Below, in pieces: positions 37,288-48,437 of a DNA stretch of 64,000 nucleotides; position 1 is the stretch's first letter, and every line of letters begins with the position of its first letter. The notes beneath the pieces were generated by a model that was not told the origin of the DNA, searched no databases, and saw only the letters and a list, made by a program, of their open reading frames with translations. The stretch is from Sambucus nigra (lineage: Eukaryota; Streptophyta; Magnoliopsida; Dipsacales; Adoxaceae), in assembly GCA_949130495.1 (NCBI GenBank), contig OX422210.1:637818585-637882584 (forward strand), given 5' to 3'. Position numbers and translations under genes: made by a program.

Positions 37288-39455
37288 TAGAACTTTGCGC
37301 GTCCCGAGCAATGTAAATGAAGTTAGTTTAAAGTTCAACTGTTGAAAATTCTTTAATTGGGATAGAATACCTTTTTCGCGGGCAAGCGATTGCATTTAGC
37401 GTATGCAACAAGCCTTTAAACCCCTAGGTTACCCTAGTAGGACGAGTTTTGTCTCGTGAGGGTTTGCAGTGAATACACCCACAAAATTCTTTATTGACTC
37501 AAATAAAGATCAAAATACTTAAAAATTGTACAATTTAAACTTTTCGTAAAATAATCACCATAAATTCATATTCAAATGTCTCAAACCATAGTGTGTGTGT
37601 GCAAAGCCAAAAATTAAACCTCAAATTTCCACCGATTGAGCATTACGTTACTTTCCGAAAATTCGTTTTGATTCAAATTCTTACGGATGCATTCACAAAC
37701 GAATCACTCGGATTGTAGCCATTTTCTCTCGGTATGCATGATATAAAGAGTAAATATAATGGACACAAATTCATGCATACAAAATTGAAAAGAAGGAAAT
37801 ATATGGTGAAAGATCTCATCATCGGAATACAGTTATTTGGAAATGGGAAACATCACCTCTAGTTCATACCATTTAATCTCTCATATTATCTTTCCATGTC
37901 TTAGCTCTCCATGCAGTAATTAATTTCGCCATTTGGACTCAATTAGAACTTTTTGGGTTAAAAGGTGTAAAGGGTAAAATTGGGAATAGACGGAATGTTC
38001 GGAATTGGAAAATGTCTTTATGATGTCCATTAGTGCTTTTTCGAGCATTTGCTCATTTTTCTTTTCTTTTTCTATTTTTTTTCACTATGTTTTTTCTTTT
38101 CTTGCTATTTTTGTTGAGCATATCTATTTTTTTTCTTCCTTGCCCCTTTTTATTGCACAATTTGGACTTACTTGATGAATATTCGATTGTCACAATTCCG
38201 GGCTATTTGGGTTTTTCGGGTTATCAAATGAAAGGAAAATATTTTATTAGGCTCAAAGTGGGTTGCAAAGGGATAATTTTGTTTTTCACAACTTTTTATG
38301 GCTAATATTTTTGGGTAACAAACGAGGGCCTACTTCATTGTCCAAATTGCTAATCACATTACCATATGCATCTCGAGATTAATTAAGTTTAGAGATTTAT
38401 TTAGCACGAATTTCGAGATAACATTTCACACATTTCCCATAACCGATCAAAACAAAGGATTGAGATCATTAACGACTTATTAAAACGCTGAAAAGAACTT
38501 TGAGTTAATCATAAACTCGAATTGATTTAAAAACTCATGAAAAATTGAAAGGCTTGAAATCTCACCGGGTTTGAACTAATCTCCACACTTATTCGTAAAG
38601 TCGTCAATTTTCTTTCAATTTCCATCTTTGGTCAATTTTGGCTTAGTGCAATTGATTGTTAACAATTTGAGACTTCAAACAGAATAAAGGTGATATTTTT
38701 GAAAAATTTAAATTCCAATTTTTATTTATTTTGAAGAAAAATATTTTTGGCTTTTTTTTCAAAATTTTTCAATTTCTTTTTTTTTTTTTTTTGAAATTTT
38801 TGAAATTTTCTATAAAAAACACACTTGGAAAGAACATGTGATTGAATCAATGAATCGAAATAATAAACGGGAAGAATATCCCACACCCCCTAACTTAAAT
38901 GTTGCATTGTCCTCAATGCGAATCAAGAACACAACATAACGAGAGGAAAAGAAAGATATTACCCAAATGGAGCGATCCCCGATGAGTACGAGTCCATTGA
39001 ATCTACAAAACACGTTAGAACCAAGCATAGCAAAAATAATAACAAAAACTCTAACTATAAAACTAGACTATAATAAAAGAGAAAAAGAAAAGAAAAAAAA
39101 AACTAACTATTTACAATCTAAAATTGGAACGGCTAGTAAATCATACACTATAAAGTCAAAAAATTTAAGGGTCCACCCAAAATACAATTTGACTTTGAGG
39201 GATTAATAGTGTACCCTCACTATAAAGCATGCCTCCCGAAAAATAAGAATTCCGTTTGAAAAACGAAAGGCATGTGAAAAGTTTAAAAAATGAACCATCA
39301 CCAATTAAAAAATTTAGGGGGATAATGAGGGATTTGAGTGCACAGGGGGACAAGTACCATTGGGATCCAAGAAAAATAGAATCACTTCCCAAAGATTTTT
39401 CAAGTAGTATGGGAAGCGGATCACACAAACAGAAAGATTCCATCTTGGAAAATAA
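37288..39455 (-). other. Non-coding interior of the tRNA-Asp element
   Basis: About 2.2 kb between the ORF stop and the polypurine tract with no recognised domain. A plus-strand 90-codon frame at 38033-38305 is a Phe/Leu-rich translation of T tracts. A second polypurine-like site lies at 38882-38896. Confidence 0.7.
38882..38896 (-). promoter_or_regulatory. Second, internal polypurine-like tract
   Basis: AAGTTAGGGGGTGTG on the minus strand, about 1.6 kb upstream of the real tract and sharing its AGTTAGGGGGTGTG core. The preceding sequence (ATTGAGGACAATGC) also resembles the pre-PPT region of related elements. Confidence 0.6.
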
Positions 39456-40226
39456 TTAAAGTATAGAGTCCTTGTCCTCAAAATCTTCTATCTCAAAATT
39501 TTCAATTGGATCTGGTGGAGTGACACGTCTAAGTGTATGGCCCATAAGATGAAGCATCTCAAAAAAACATTCCCAGACAAGAATCGGATCAACATCCTCA
39601 AGACATTTATCCAGTTCTTGTGATGGATTTAATGGTTCGATAATAGTGGGGACACAAGGAGACAAATGATCTTCAACCTCAATAGGTTTTGAAATATTTA
39701 TAAGAGGTTGATATTCAAAAGAACTTGGATCACTCTCAATGATTTCATTCTCAAAAGTATTAGGTGAAGCGCAAGTCTCGACCTTCTCTAAGTTGTCCAA
39801 ATAATCATTCAACTCCTTGCAAGTTCCTGTAATTTTCAACTCGGTAGTAGCAAGGTCATCAGATTGCTTTTTTATATCAAGCAAGAGTTCTTCCAAAGTA
39901 GGCTTCCTTGGTTCTAGCACCTCGAATTCCTCATTTGGTTGAAAACTTACTTCATCTTCAAAACTATCGGAAGAAAAATCCTCATTGGGTTCAAATAATG
40001 CATCTAACTCTTGCTCCCAATAACGATTTTTTTCTCGATATTCTTTTTCAAGTCTTTCTTCTTCAAGCAATTGATTTTGATAAATTTGGATTGCCTTAGC
40101 AATGGGCTTGTATTTATGAGACTCATCTTTAGTGATATTGATCCAATGTTCATAAATCGTGAGTTCATTCTCCTCCTCACTATTAGCATAACAATTAAAG
40201 CCACCAAAAGAGTTAAAATAAGACAT
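39456..40226 (-). CDS. Acidic 256-aa protein of a non-autonomous LTR element
   Basis: The only long intact frame of the element. It starts at an ATG about 100 bp after the primer site, which is where gag begins in an autonomous relative. The product is strongly acidic and hydrophilic. Residues 1-60 include SFGGFNCYANSEEENELTIY and a charged helix-rich part (QNQLLEEERLEKEYREKNRY) likely to form a coiled coil. The middle is rich in E, D, S and P (FEPNEDFSSDSFEDEVSFQP), then a second helical part, and it ends in a run of D/E residues. There is no CCHC knuckle, protease DTG, RT YxDD or integrase motif, no signal peptide and no membrane segment. I do not recognise the family. An unbroken frame in a young copy suggests it is or was recently translated, perhaps as a gag-like or packaging partner; that is inference. 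Confidence 0.65.
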   Translation of the reverse strand: MSYFNSFGGFNCYANSEEENELTIYEHWINITKDESHKYKPIAKAIQIYQNQLLEEERLEKEYREKNRYWEQELDALFEPNEDFSSDSFEDEVSFQPNEEFEVLEPRKPTLEELLLDIKKQSDDLATTELKITGTCKELNDYLDNLEKVETCASPNTFENEIIESDPSSFEYQPLINISKPIEVEDHLSPCVPTIIEPLNPSQELDKCLEDVDPILVWECFFEMLHLMGHTLRRVTPPDPIENFEIEDFEDKDSIL

Positions 40227-40327
40227 TTCAAATTGGGCAATTCAAGAACGTGACACCCATATTTTTCAATTTTTTTTTTATTTACTTTTTACGAAGTAGT
40301 AAGTCAATTATAATCTATAACAAAGAG

Positions 40328-40345
40328 TCCCCGGCAACGGCGCCA
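40328..40345 (-). promoter_or_regulatory. Primer-binding site (tRNA-Asp)
   Basis: On the minus strand TGGCGCCGTTGCCGGGGA, three bases after the LTR end. It is complementary to the 3' end of plant tRNA-Asp and typical of Athila/Tat-type elements. Confidence 0.93.
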
Positions 40346-40348
40346 TTT

Positions 40349-41804
40349 TGATCGAGTGGAAAAACCGAGCGTCCGTGTAATACGCTAGTCGTTGTTATCG
40401 GCTTCCAATCTCAATACAAAAAAACCTAAACTTGTAACTACACTCTTAAGGAGTATAGTGGCGAGTCTGGGTATCGAATCCACAGGGAATGTTTGATAGA
40501 ATATAACTGATTTATTACTTCTAAATTAAAAGTGAAAAAGATGATGATGGTTGAAAAGGGAAAAAAATAAGTAAATAAAGAAGTTAAATTAATTAAGATG
40601 AATGAGAAAGTAATCCCCCTAACCCTAGTAATTTACCGTATAGAAACCTAGAATTGTAAATTATAAATTTGAATGAATCCAGTTTTATAGATCCTAAGCA
40701 TTACATATATGAGGATCAAGCCCGCACCATATGAAATCAAAGGTAAATATAAAGCGGTGATACATAATTTTACGCACATCATATTCTCAAACATCCCAAG
40801 TACCTAGGGCAAGAGAGATTAAAAGATCTACAATGGTTGTAAAATTGTCTCGCACGACTCTTTCAAATTTTTAATTTAAATTCTATTTTCTACATAAGTA
40901 ATTTACATTGGGATGGGTTCATGCATCCCAACCCTTAAAAACTTAGCTTAACATGATGAAATCAAAATAAAACTTACAAATTAAAGTGTAGGAATTCATA
41001 ACTAAGTCTAGAAAATTGAGAACATGACTTGAATTGGGAATGGAAAACTAGAAATCAACAATTAATTAAACTAACTAGGAAAGCAGTAAAAACAATAAAT
41101 TAAAATTACTTGCAATGGATGAATGATGAATCTTGAATAGAACTTTGAATCTTGAATAGTAGACAAACTTCAAAAACTAGGGTTTATGAAAATTTCTACC
41201 AAAGAAAACTAAAAAGACTCTCTAAAATCTGACTTTCTCTCTCTAAAATTCTATTCTACTCTCTAGAATTCGACTCCCCTTGGAATGAGGTAGGGCTTGG
41301 TCTTTTATAGCACCAAGTTGCACGAATTTGACATCAAATTTCGCTTGTGGCACAAGTTTTTGCCAACCAATCACCATAAAATCTGCATAATTAATGACAG
41401 AAATTCGCACATCCAGACCGGTCCGTGTCTCTTCATTATCGCGCAACTTCAAAACATCGTAACTTCTTCACCGTAGCTCGGATTGAGGTACCGTTTTTTC
41501 CAGTATTCTTGTAATTTAGAGCTATTCAACTTTCTAGTTGGCCCCACCTCTGGACTAAGGATGAAAAATTACGAAAATGCCCTTCAACTCTCCATTTCTT
41601 GGTTTCTTTCACTGTTTTGAGTTCTCCTTCGCACTAACTTACATGAAATACCTGTAAAACACATGAGAAATACACAAAATACGAAATACTTGCCAAAAAA
41701 GGTTAGTAGCATAAATAAGAGACAAATCCAAGCTAATTACACTGCACGAGATCATAAAAATACCGAAATTAAGGGGATAAATACGAAGAATATGTGCCTA
41801 ATCA
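40349..41804 (-). repeat. 5' LTR (element orientation) 1456 bp
   Basis: Pairs with 35817-37275. It adjoins the primer site, so it is the transcribed-from LTR. Followed on the right by target duplication TGAGT. Confidence 0.92.
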
Positions 41805-41809
41805 TGAGT

Positions 41810-42670
41810 TTTCTTGACTTTATTGGTTTGGCTCCCTCCCACATGAAAGGATTGTAAAAAATGAGTGGGGTTAATATACCCTACTTTCGCACTTGGCTTT
41901 GAACTGAGGGGTATCCCCAGTGTTAAAGAGGATTGATTTTGGTCCAAAGGCCCATACGTTCGCACGAATGTTGTCGGTTGTCGCTTGTCCGGTCCGATGT
42001 TGGTCGGAGTTCGTGGATTCTAATGAAAAAAATCAAGAAAAATTATTTAATTATTTTAAATTAAAATTAATTCATTGTTTATTTATTTTAATCTCTTCTA
42101 GTAGTTTAATTCCATTTGAAATTCATTCTTTTAACTCATTAAAAAAAACTTCCTATTATTCTCCCAACATCTATTTATTACCCATGTTTTTTCTTCTTAG
42201 ATTTTCCACAACGTCAAATTGTGGAGGTGTTTTTTTTCAATCGAGTAAGAAAATTATATAATAGAGGCTTCATCTCCTGCACAAGTGTTTTATCTAGAAA
42301 CCTTAGAGAAAAAAATGAGTTTAAAGTTGTTATATCCTTGAGGTTAACATTTATCTCTGCATTGGATTTTAATTTTTCGTAGGGGCATGGAATAACCGTA
42401 ATAAGAGCGACCAAATTCGTACTTCAGTCATTTTTCTTTTAATATTTCCAACCGACCTTAACATCGGTTTTGATAAATAGTCATTAAAAGTAGTGAATAG
42501 TCACGACTTTTATCAAAGGCTTAAAAAATTCATCTTAAAAAATAAATACAATTTTCAATAATTGCATACTCATATGGAGTCCTTCAAAACCAAATTTCAC
42601 CTTGTTAATAGTAAGGAACATTAAGCGTATTGCAAAGAGTAATGAGTAAATAATTTGATCAGCACGTGGG
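41810..42670. other. AT-rich DNA, no gene recognised
   Basis: A plus-strand frame at 41920-42261 is open but AT-rich and shows no domain. Nothing else seen. Confidence 0.5.
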
Positions 42671-43372
42671 AGAAATAATTTGGATTATTATGGGGATAGA
42701 ATTGTTTATGATTCTACAAGTTTAAAATTGGCCAAAGCAGATATCTACATTAGTAACAATGAGTGGAATTTTCCTAGATTGATTTCTAATGACTTGAAGG
42801 ACATGGCTAATACTAAAACTACTCCTAATCAGAATATTGAAGACTAGGTTTCATGGGTCCTTGCAAGTGATGGAAAATTTAACTACAAATGTACCTATGA
42901 AAGTATTCGAAGCAAGAAAGCTAAAGTTCCTTGGGCTAAATCAGTTTGGTTCTCTAAGAAGGCTCCTAAGTGTGCCTTTATTTTATGGATTGCATGTCTT
43001 GATAAGCTTAGGACTAAGGAAAAATTACATAAATGGGGAATCATTCAGGAGGATATATGTGTGTTGTGTAAAAAAGAGAAAGATACCAGAAATCATATGT
43101 TTTTTGAATGTGAAGCTACAAATCATGTTTGGGGAGATATTTTAAAGCTTTATGGGGAGTACAGAAATGTTAAAAGGTTTGGTAAAGAAGTTAGGATGCT
43201 TAACAGGAATGGTCAAGATTTAAAATCAGTGGTGCTTAAACTTTGCCTATCTATTTCGGTTTACATAATCTGGATAACTAGAAATGATATCATCTATAAC
43301 AATTTCCATCTTCATCGAAGTTACCTTATGGGTAAAATAGGTAACCTTGTTCATTATAGCGCATTCGAATGA
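42671..43372 (+). pseudogene. LINE ORF2 C-terminus with zf-RVT domain
   Basis: The plus-strand frame reads YGDRIVYDS..., then after one in-frame TAG near 42847 DGKFNYKCTYESIR, VWFSKKAPKCAFILWIACLD and the zinc-binding segment CVLCKKEKDTRNHMFFEC with HVWGDI. This is the reverse-transcriptase zinc-binding (zf-RVT) domain that follows RT in plant L1 LINEs, with the C..C..H..C spacing kept. It then runs through LSISVYIIWITRNDIIY to a stop at 43370. One stop codon and the lost N-terminus make it non-functional. Confidence 0.87.
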
Positions 43373-44426
43373 AAGAAATTCAAGTGAAATCGTGACAATT
43401 TAAATATTTGTAAAAATTAGGGTATGAATGGAAAAAATCTCAATACATAATACTTATCTGACTGGAAGTGTGCCATAGCTTTGTGGATTCAGTTTGGTCC
43501 TGGGGATTTTGCTGGACCTTCTCTTCTTTTGGAAGATATTTTCCCTTTGATGGTTGCCACTTGGAGTCCAGTTTTGTCTCTGTGTGAGTTCTGCATGTTT
43601 GGTGGTTATTTTCTCTCTGCATGTGGCTTTTTTTTCGTGTGCTTTATGTTGATCAGGTTCTACTCGAAGGGTTTTTTGCTTCTTGAACAATGGGTCAAGA
43701 TTTTCTCGTCTTGAATTTTGAAGAGATGATGGTTCTGGATTTTGGGTTGGTATGGAGTTTGCTTACTGGGTTTGGTAGAAAGTGTATAATGTTGATTGTT
43801 GGTTTTTAGTTTTTGGCTGAAGGCTATGTGGTTATTGTAGATCTGGTTCAAGATTCTTGGCTGTAGATGAGTGTCATCGAGTCTTTATGGGCTCCTTGAT
43901 GGTTTTGAAAACTCGTTTCGTTCATTTGATGATCTGAGTTCTTGGATATATTGTGTTGGTTGTTTTGGTTTACAAGATATATTTGCGGGATATTCGAATG
44001 GTTGTGCCTGAAGGTTGAAGATGATGGGTTGATTTGGTTCCGAGAATGGTTTATGCTGAGTATTTTGTCTTGTGGGTGGGTGTTTGCATGGTTTGTTATT
44101 GGATTGTGGATCGATGAGAGACGCGTGGTGTTAGTCTTGGCAATTTTTAATGCGTGGTAGATGTTTCAGTGTCTGTCGAGGATTTTTAATTTCTGTGTGT
44201 TGGGTTTGTTCATGGGTTGGTTCCCTGATTTTGGGCCGTCTGGGCTGATTTGGTTGTGTTTAGAAAGTGTGTTATTTTGTTGTGGGCTTGTTTTTCTTGG
44301 GCTTTTTCGCCTTTGTGTGTTGGGCCTGTGTGCCTTGGGTGAGTTGTTGTTTGGGATTTATTTATTGTATTCCTCTTTTGGGCTTTGGCTCTTGTTTTAA
44401 TATATTACATTTTACCAAAAAAAAAA
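42671..44426 (+). mobile_element. 5'-truncated LINE
   Basis: The C-terminal end of a LINE ORF2 protein (42671-43372) is followed by about 1 kb of GT-rich 3' untranslated sequence. It ends in TTTTACC plus a run of ten A (44417-44426), the usual plant L1 tail. Most of ORF2, including endonuclease and RT, is missing, as expected from abortive target-primed reverse transcription. The target duplication was not resolved. Confidence 0.8.
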
Positions 44427-45082
44427 CTCAAAATTTACCACCAAAAAATAATTTACCAAGATATTAATATGTGTAAAGCAAGGTTTTGTCAACAACAACT
44501 TCTATTATTACTCTTGTAGATTAAAATTACCGAAAACACAATAATAAATTAATTATTTGGTACATCTATTGCGCTTGCATCCTTCCATCTAATCTGTTAT
44601 ATGTATTAGAAATTCAACTGTTATGACCCTTTTCTTTTTTTTTGCATACCATGAGTCATTCAGATCAGCATTACGCGCACCTCAACTAATTCTCATTTGT
44701 GGTTCGTGACTTTTGCTGGCCAAACCGTTCGAATCAACATTACGCGCACCTCAATTAATTCTCATTTGCGGTTCGTGACCAAGCATTATTTTGACAATTT
44801 TGAGAGTTGAACTGGAAATCAAACTCGGCCGATCCCACAGTTGTCCCATAGACATCCTTATAACATTTAAGCAAGTCGCTTGGTTCTGTAATGACGTTTT
44901 GAAGTGATAAGCCAAACAGTAACCTTAAACCAAAACAATGTTGAAGAAAATAGTTCGCAGATAATTTTTTTAAAATATATGTCAAATTTTACAATATACA
45001 ATCATTTGTAACACCCATCTACGAAATTCATAAAAATAAAGAGATGGATTTTATATCCTAGCCTAACCCCTAGGTATTGGGT
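44427..45082. other. Intergenic region downstream of the WIP gene
   Basis: Holds a 47-bp direct repeat (44664-44710 and 44733-44779, with ATTACGCGCACCTCAA). A minus-strand frame at 44755-44985 (about 76 codons) has protein-like composition but no family I recognise. Most of it ends before the WIP stop. Confidence 0.45.
44664..44779 (+). repeat. Tandem 47-bp duplication
   Basis: Copies at 44664-44710 and 44733-44779 are nearly identical, both with CATTACGCGCACCTCAA and GGTTCGTGAC, separated by 22 bp. Confidence 0.9.
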
Positions 45083-45352
45083 TCAATTGGGACCCCAACA
45101 ACTCAAATACATAAATTTTCTCAAAGACTCTTCAAATTGCTTTGTCTTATCATCTTTAGCTTTACTAGAAGAAACCATGGCTGAAGATTGAGGAGAGAGC
45201 TTCTGGGACTGAGAGAATGATCTGATATTGGTCTTGATGTGGTGGTGTAGGGATCTTAAGTTGTAATTCCACCTACATAAACCCTGATCTTTCAATGCTT
45301 CCACTGCCCCTATGCTTACTTTCACGATCCAGGCTTTGCTTGTTGAACTCAT
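45083..45352 (-). CDS. Wound-induced protein family (WIP, DUF3774)
   Basis: An intact 89-residue frame from ATG (45352-45350) to TGA, without introns, the usual size for this family. It begins MSSTSKAWIVKVSIGAVEAL, followed by KDQGLCRWNYNLRSL, a basic and serine-rich middle, and the hallmark C-terminus SLRKFMYLSCWGPN. Plant WIP/DUF3774 genes encode small wound- and stress-induced proteins. Their biochemical role is poorly defined, and some related Arabidopsis genes are linked to pattern-triggered immunity. No membrane segment or cleaved signal peptide is clear. It is the only intact host gene I see. Its upstream region is cut about 145 bp before the ATG by the Harbinger-type element starting near 45497, so normal promoter sequence may have been displaced to beyond 57005. 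Confidence 0.95.
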   Translation of the reverse strand: MSSTSKAWIVKVSIGAVEALKDQGLCRWNYNLRSLHHHIKTNIRSFSQSQKLSPQSSAMVSSSKAKDDKTKQFEESLRKFMYLSCWGPN

Positions 45353-45647
45353 GCTTCTATAAAATTGTCTTAGTTGTGATAGGTTGAAGTCTGAGGCTTA
45401 CAAATTGGGTAACTTTGAGATGATATTAATAGAGAGTTTATTTTTCAAGGTTAGCAGGAAGCAAGAGTTTGTGTTTTGAATAAATGTTAGGCCCGAGAGC
45501 ATCCGCAATGGTGGATAGTTTGGACAAAAAAATTTGTAAAATTACCAACTGAGAGCACGTACAATGGTGATAGGTAGTTGACAAAATTGGAAGGAGGAAA
45601 GGTAAAGGATTTGCAAAGTTACTGAATGGGTAGTGAATCAGTAAAAA

Positions 45648-45800
45648 CTTCTTACGAACTTCTGATCCTCGTAGGAACTTCCTACAAACTTCTTTTGTCC
45701 GTAAGAAGTTCCTACGAACTTCATTTGTTCGTAAGAAGTTCCTACGAACTTCAGAAGCTCGTAAGAATTCCTACGAACAAAAGAAGTTCGTAGGAAGTTG
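45648..45800. repeat. Left subterminal TTCSTACGAAC array
   Basis: Repeated direct and inverted copies of TTCCTACGAACTTC / GAAGTTCGTAGGAA. These are candidate transposase-binding sites, matching those at 56794-56910 and inside the MITE at 19665. Confidence 0.88.
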
Positions 45801-45966
45801 TTTTTACTGCTTGATAAATTTAACGACCGTTGGAGACTTTCTTTATAAATACAGCCCACCTTCCTCACAAATTTTCTTTCTCACCCTTTATAAATTTTGA
45901 GAGTATAATTTCCTCCGTGTGATTTTCTTATTTCCATTCTTAATATATTTTATTTCTATATAAAAT

Positions 45967-46903
45967 ATGTCTTCCTCTCAACCAATTAGTTCTGGTACAA
46001 CTCGAAAACCTAATATGACTCCTTTTGAGGACGAAGTATTATGTACCATTTATACTAAATATACAGCCCGAAGTATTGAAGGAAACTCGATATCATCGGG
46101 CACATTTTGGGACACCGTGAAATATGAGTATAACGTCATGCATGGAATTACAATTACTCATACGAGATCCATGCTATCAACACGTTATAATCATATATCG
46201 CATCAAATAATGCTATATATTGCAAAGCTCTCTTACCAAATCAAGAATATGGGAAGCGGGACGCACGAATTCCAAGCGGTTACTAATGCACGCAACGCGT
46301 ATCGCGTCGAAACCAACAAAATTTTACGTTCGATAACTGCTATCAAGTTTTAAAAGATTTACCAAAACTTGACTTGGAAAACACAGCGGGAACGACGACA
46401 TCCCTACACCTGTACACGAAGATGACACTCCAGGGGTACGAGACGTACTGGATAGACCCCCAGGCAGGAAGGGTGAGAAACAACGTGCACGTCAATGAGC
46501 GCATTCTGACAGCTTGGATTGTAACACGGCAGTACTCAAACATTGTGAAGACTTCAATGCGATGTTTAAAAGCAAGCAAGAGTGGAAGAATAATCGTGCC
46601 CTTAAATTTGACTCTCAAATGGATGCGTTCATCGAGATGAAGCGAGCTGATCAACTCGCCAAAAAACAAGATCAGATCACCAAAAAATAAGATCAACTTG
46701 TGCGCCTAAGCCGAGAGCAGTCTTACATCATGGAGCTAGATATGAACAATATGAATGATATGCAAAAACAGTTTCATTATAAAAGGTTCAACGACCTAAC
46801 AACGATGGTTACTGCCACCAAGGTTGCGATTTCTGAGTTACAATCGAACTATACCGGGTCGTCTAACCCTACGTCAAGTCAAAGCGGTTCAATTAATGAC
46901 TAG
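45967..46903 (+). pseudogene. Harbinger Myb-like accessory protein (ORF1)
   Basis: ATG at 45967 opens a frame with the Myb/SANT-like trihelix of plant Harbinger ORF1 proteins: TPFEDEVLCTIYTKY, then GTFWDTVKYEYN and TRSMLSTRYNHISHQI. After a shift near 46340 (CYQVLKDLPK) and another near 46400, the frame reads DVLDRPPGRKGEKQRAR, like the NAM-associated C-terminal domain with its RPxGRK motif. An in-frame stop (46687) precedes a final helical part ending at 46903. ORF1 normally binds subterminal DNA and helps import the transposase into the nucleus. The frameshifts and stop make this copy inactive. It is convergent with the transposase, the usual Harbinger order. Confidence 0.85.
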
Positions 46904-47182
46904 TAGTATTTATTATAGTTGTATTGAATCCTCATTATTTTATTTTCGTCATTTACTTTTAGTATATGTACACTGACCCGGTTTGCATTTTAATAAATCC
47001 AATGTCAACGTTTAAATATATGTAATGTCAGTACTATTAATTAATTTTAGTTTCAATACAATAGTCGTACAATTACAAATTAAAAATCGTACAATTACGA
47101 ATTGAAAATGTAACTAATAAACCGAATAGCCACAATTAATATCAGAAATACATTAACATATCTTCAACCCACATGTGCTCCA

Positions 47183-48437
47183 CTAAATCATTCTGTAATG
47201 TGTAGTTGCATCTCTTATCTTTGCATCCCGCGTGAGGTAGTCGTAGAAATTAGTTTGGACACTCAAAATATGAGGTGTTACATCATTATGTTCGTATTCA
47301 TTTTGCCATGGAGAATCTCTACGTTCATCATCAATAATCATATTGTGCATTATAATGCAAGATTTCATTATGGTTGATAGTGATGCCCTATTCCATAATT
47401 TACGAGGTTTCCGAACAAAAGCGAATCGGGCTTGTAGTACACCAAAAGCTCGTTCAACATCTTTTCTACACGCTTCTTGGTACTTGCAAAATAATTTCTG
47501 TTTTTGTGTAATCCCTTGTTGGTTCCTAAAAGTTTTAACTATTGTAGCGTAGGGAGGGTAAATGCCATCACCAAGGTAGTACCCCATGTCTTATGAATTT
47601 CCATTAATAGTGTAATTAATGGGAGCTTCCCTTCCATTGCACAATTCCTAGAAGACATTAGACTGGTTCAATACATTTAAATCGTTGCAAGAACCAGGCA
47701 CACCGAAGAACGATTTCCAAATCCAGAGGTCATGCGAGGCAACCACTTCAAGGATTATAGTACGTGACTCTTTACGTCCACTATATTGAGCGTGCCATGC
47801 TGTGGGGAAATTTTTCCAATGCCAGTGCATGTAATCAATGCTGCCTAGCATTCCTGGGAAACCTCTATTTGCATTTTGTTCGAGTAACCTGGTGACGTCG
47901 CCTTATATCGGATTTTTGCCGTACTGGGGACCGAAAATTCATACAATTGCCTCTGTAAATCTAATAATAGTTTCTAATAGAGTGGTTTTACTCATAGCGT
48001 ACTGCTCAAACCACACGTCATGGGAACCCCTAATAGCTAACAGTCGAATTGCCCCCAACACTTTCTGATGAGAGCTTAAACCATGACGACCGCAAGCATC
48101 ATTCTTCTGAACAAAGTAGTTATCATAAAGGCAAATAGATTCAAGGATGCGATTGAAAACACTATACCGCATCCTGCATTTCCTTCGAAAAAAATACTCG
48201 TGATATACCTTGTCTTCCCCAAAGTAATCTTCACATAGTGTTGCATGTCCCCTTTCTCTCGACGTCTCGTTTCGAGTTCTTTCCCATCGCGAATTATATT
48301 TTTTCAGCACACCACCGAGTAATCTCCATCATAATAATCATTTCCTCGTCTGAATCATCGGATGATCCACCTTCATTAAATTGTGCATATTGGAGCAAAA
48401 GATTTCGTCCCTCATCGCTAGAACTAGAGGTGTCCAT
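47183..48437 (-). pseudogene. PIF/Harbinger DDE transposase
   Basis: On the minus strand from an ATG at 48437: an acidic start (MDTSSSSDEG, GGSSDDSDEE), a frameshift near 48300, and the helical N-terminal domain (YFRRKCRMRYSVFNRIL read as FFRRKCRMRYSVFNRI). The catalytic core is the first Asp in GSIDYMHWHWKNFP, the second in ASHDLWIWKSFFG and the Glu in RKDVERAFGVLQARF, followed by IIMHNMIIDDER. These are the diagnostic DDE_4/plant transposon motifs of PIF/Harbinger, which cut and paste into TWA targets. All three catalytic residues are present. Four in-frame stops (two near 47935 and 47890, one after SNVF near 47648, one near 47590) and the frameshift make it dead. Confidence 0.93.

Larger units (their letters stand above)
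35817..41804 (-). mobile_element. Complete non-autonomous LTR retrotransposon (tRNA-Asp primed)
   Basis: Direct repeats 35817-37275 and 40349-41804 start TGATCGAG and end CCTAATCA. They are flanked by a perfect 5-bp target duplication TGAGT (35812-35816 and 41805-41809). The primer site and polypurine tract show that transcription runs on the minus strand. The primer site is that of Athila/Tat-type Ty3/gypsy elements. The interior (about 3.1 kb) has one intact ORF and no RT, integrase or gag motif, so it depends on enzymes made elsewhere. By eye the LTRs differ at roughly twenty positions in about 1457, so the insertion is recent. Confidence 0.93.

Noticed and set aside
38033..38305. Phe/Leu-rich frame resembling a membrane protein
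   Set aside because: Translation of T tracts on the antisense strand of the tRNA-Asp element interior.
45009..45030. TGTAACACCC, a possible LTR start
   Set aside because: No partner end or duplication, and the intact WIP coding sequence begins about 50 bp away.
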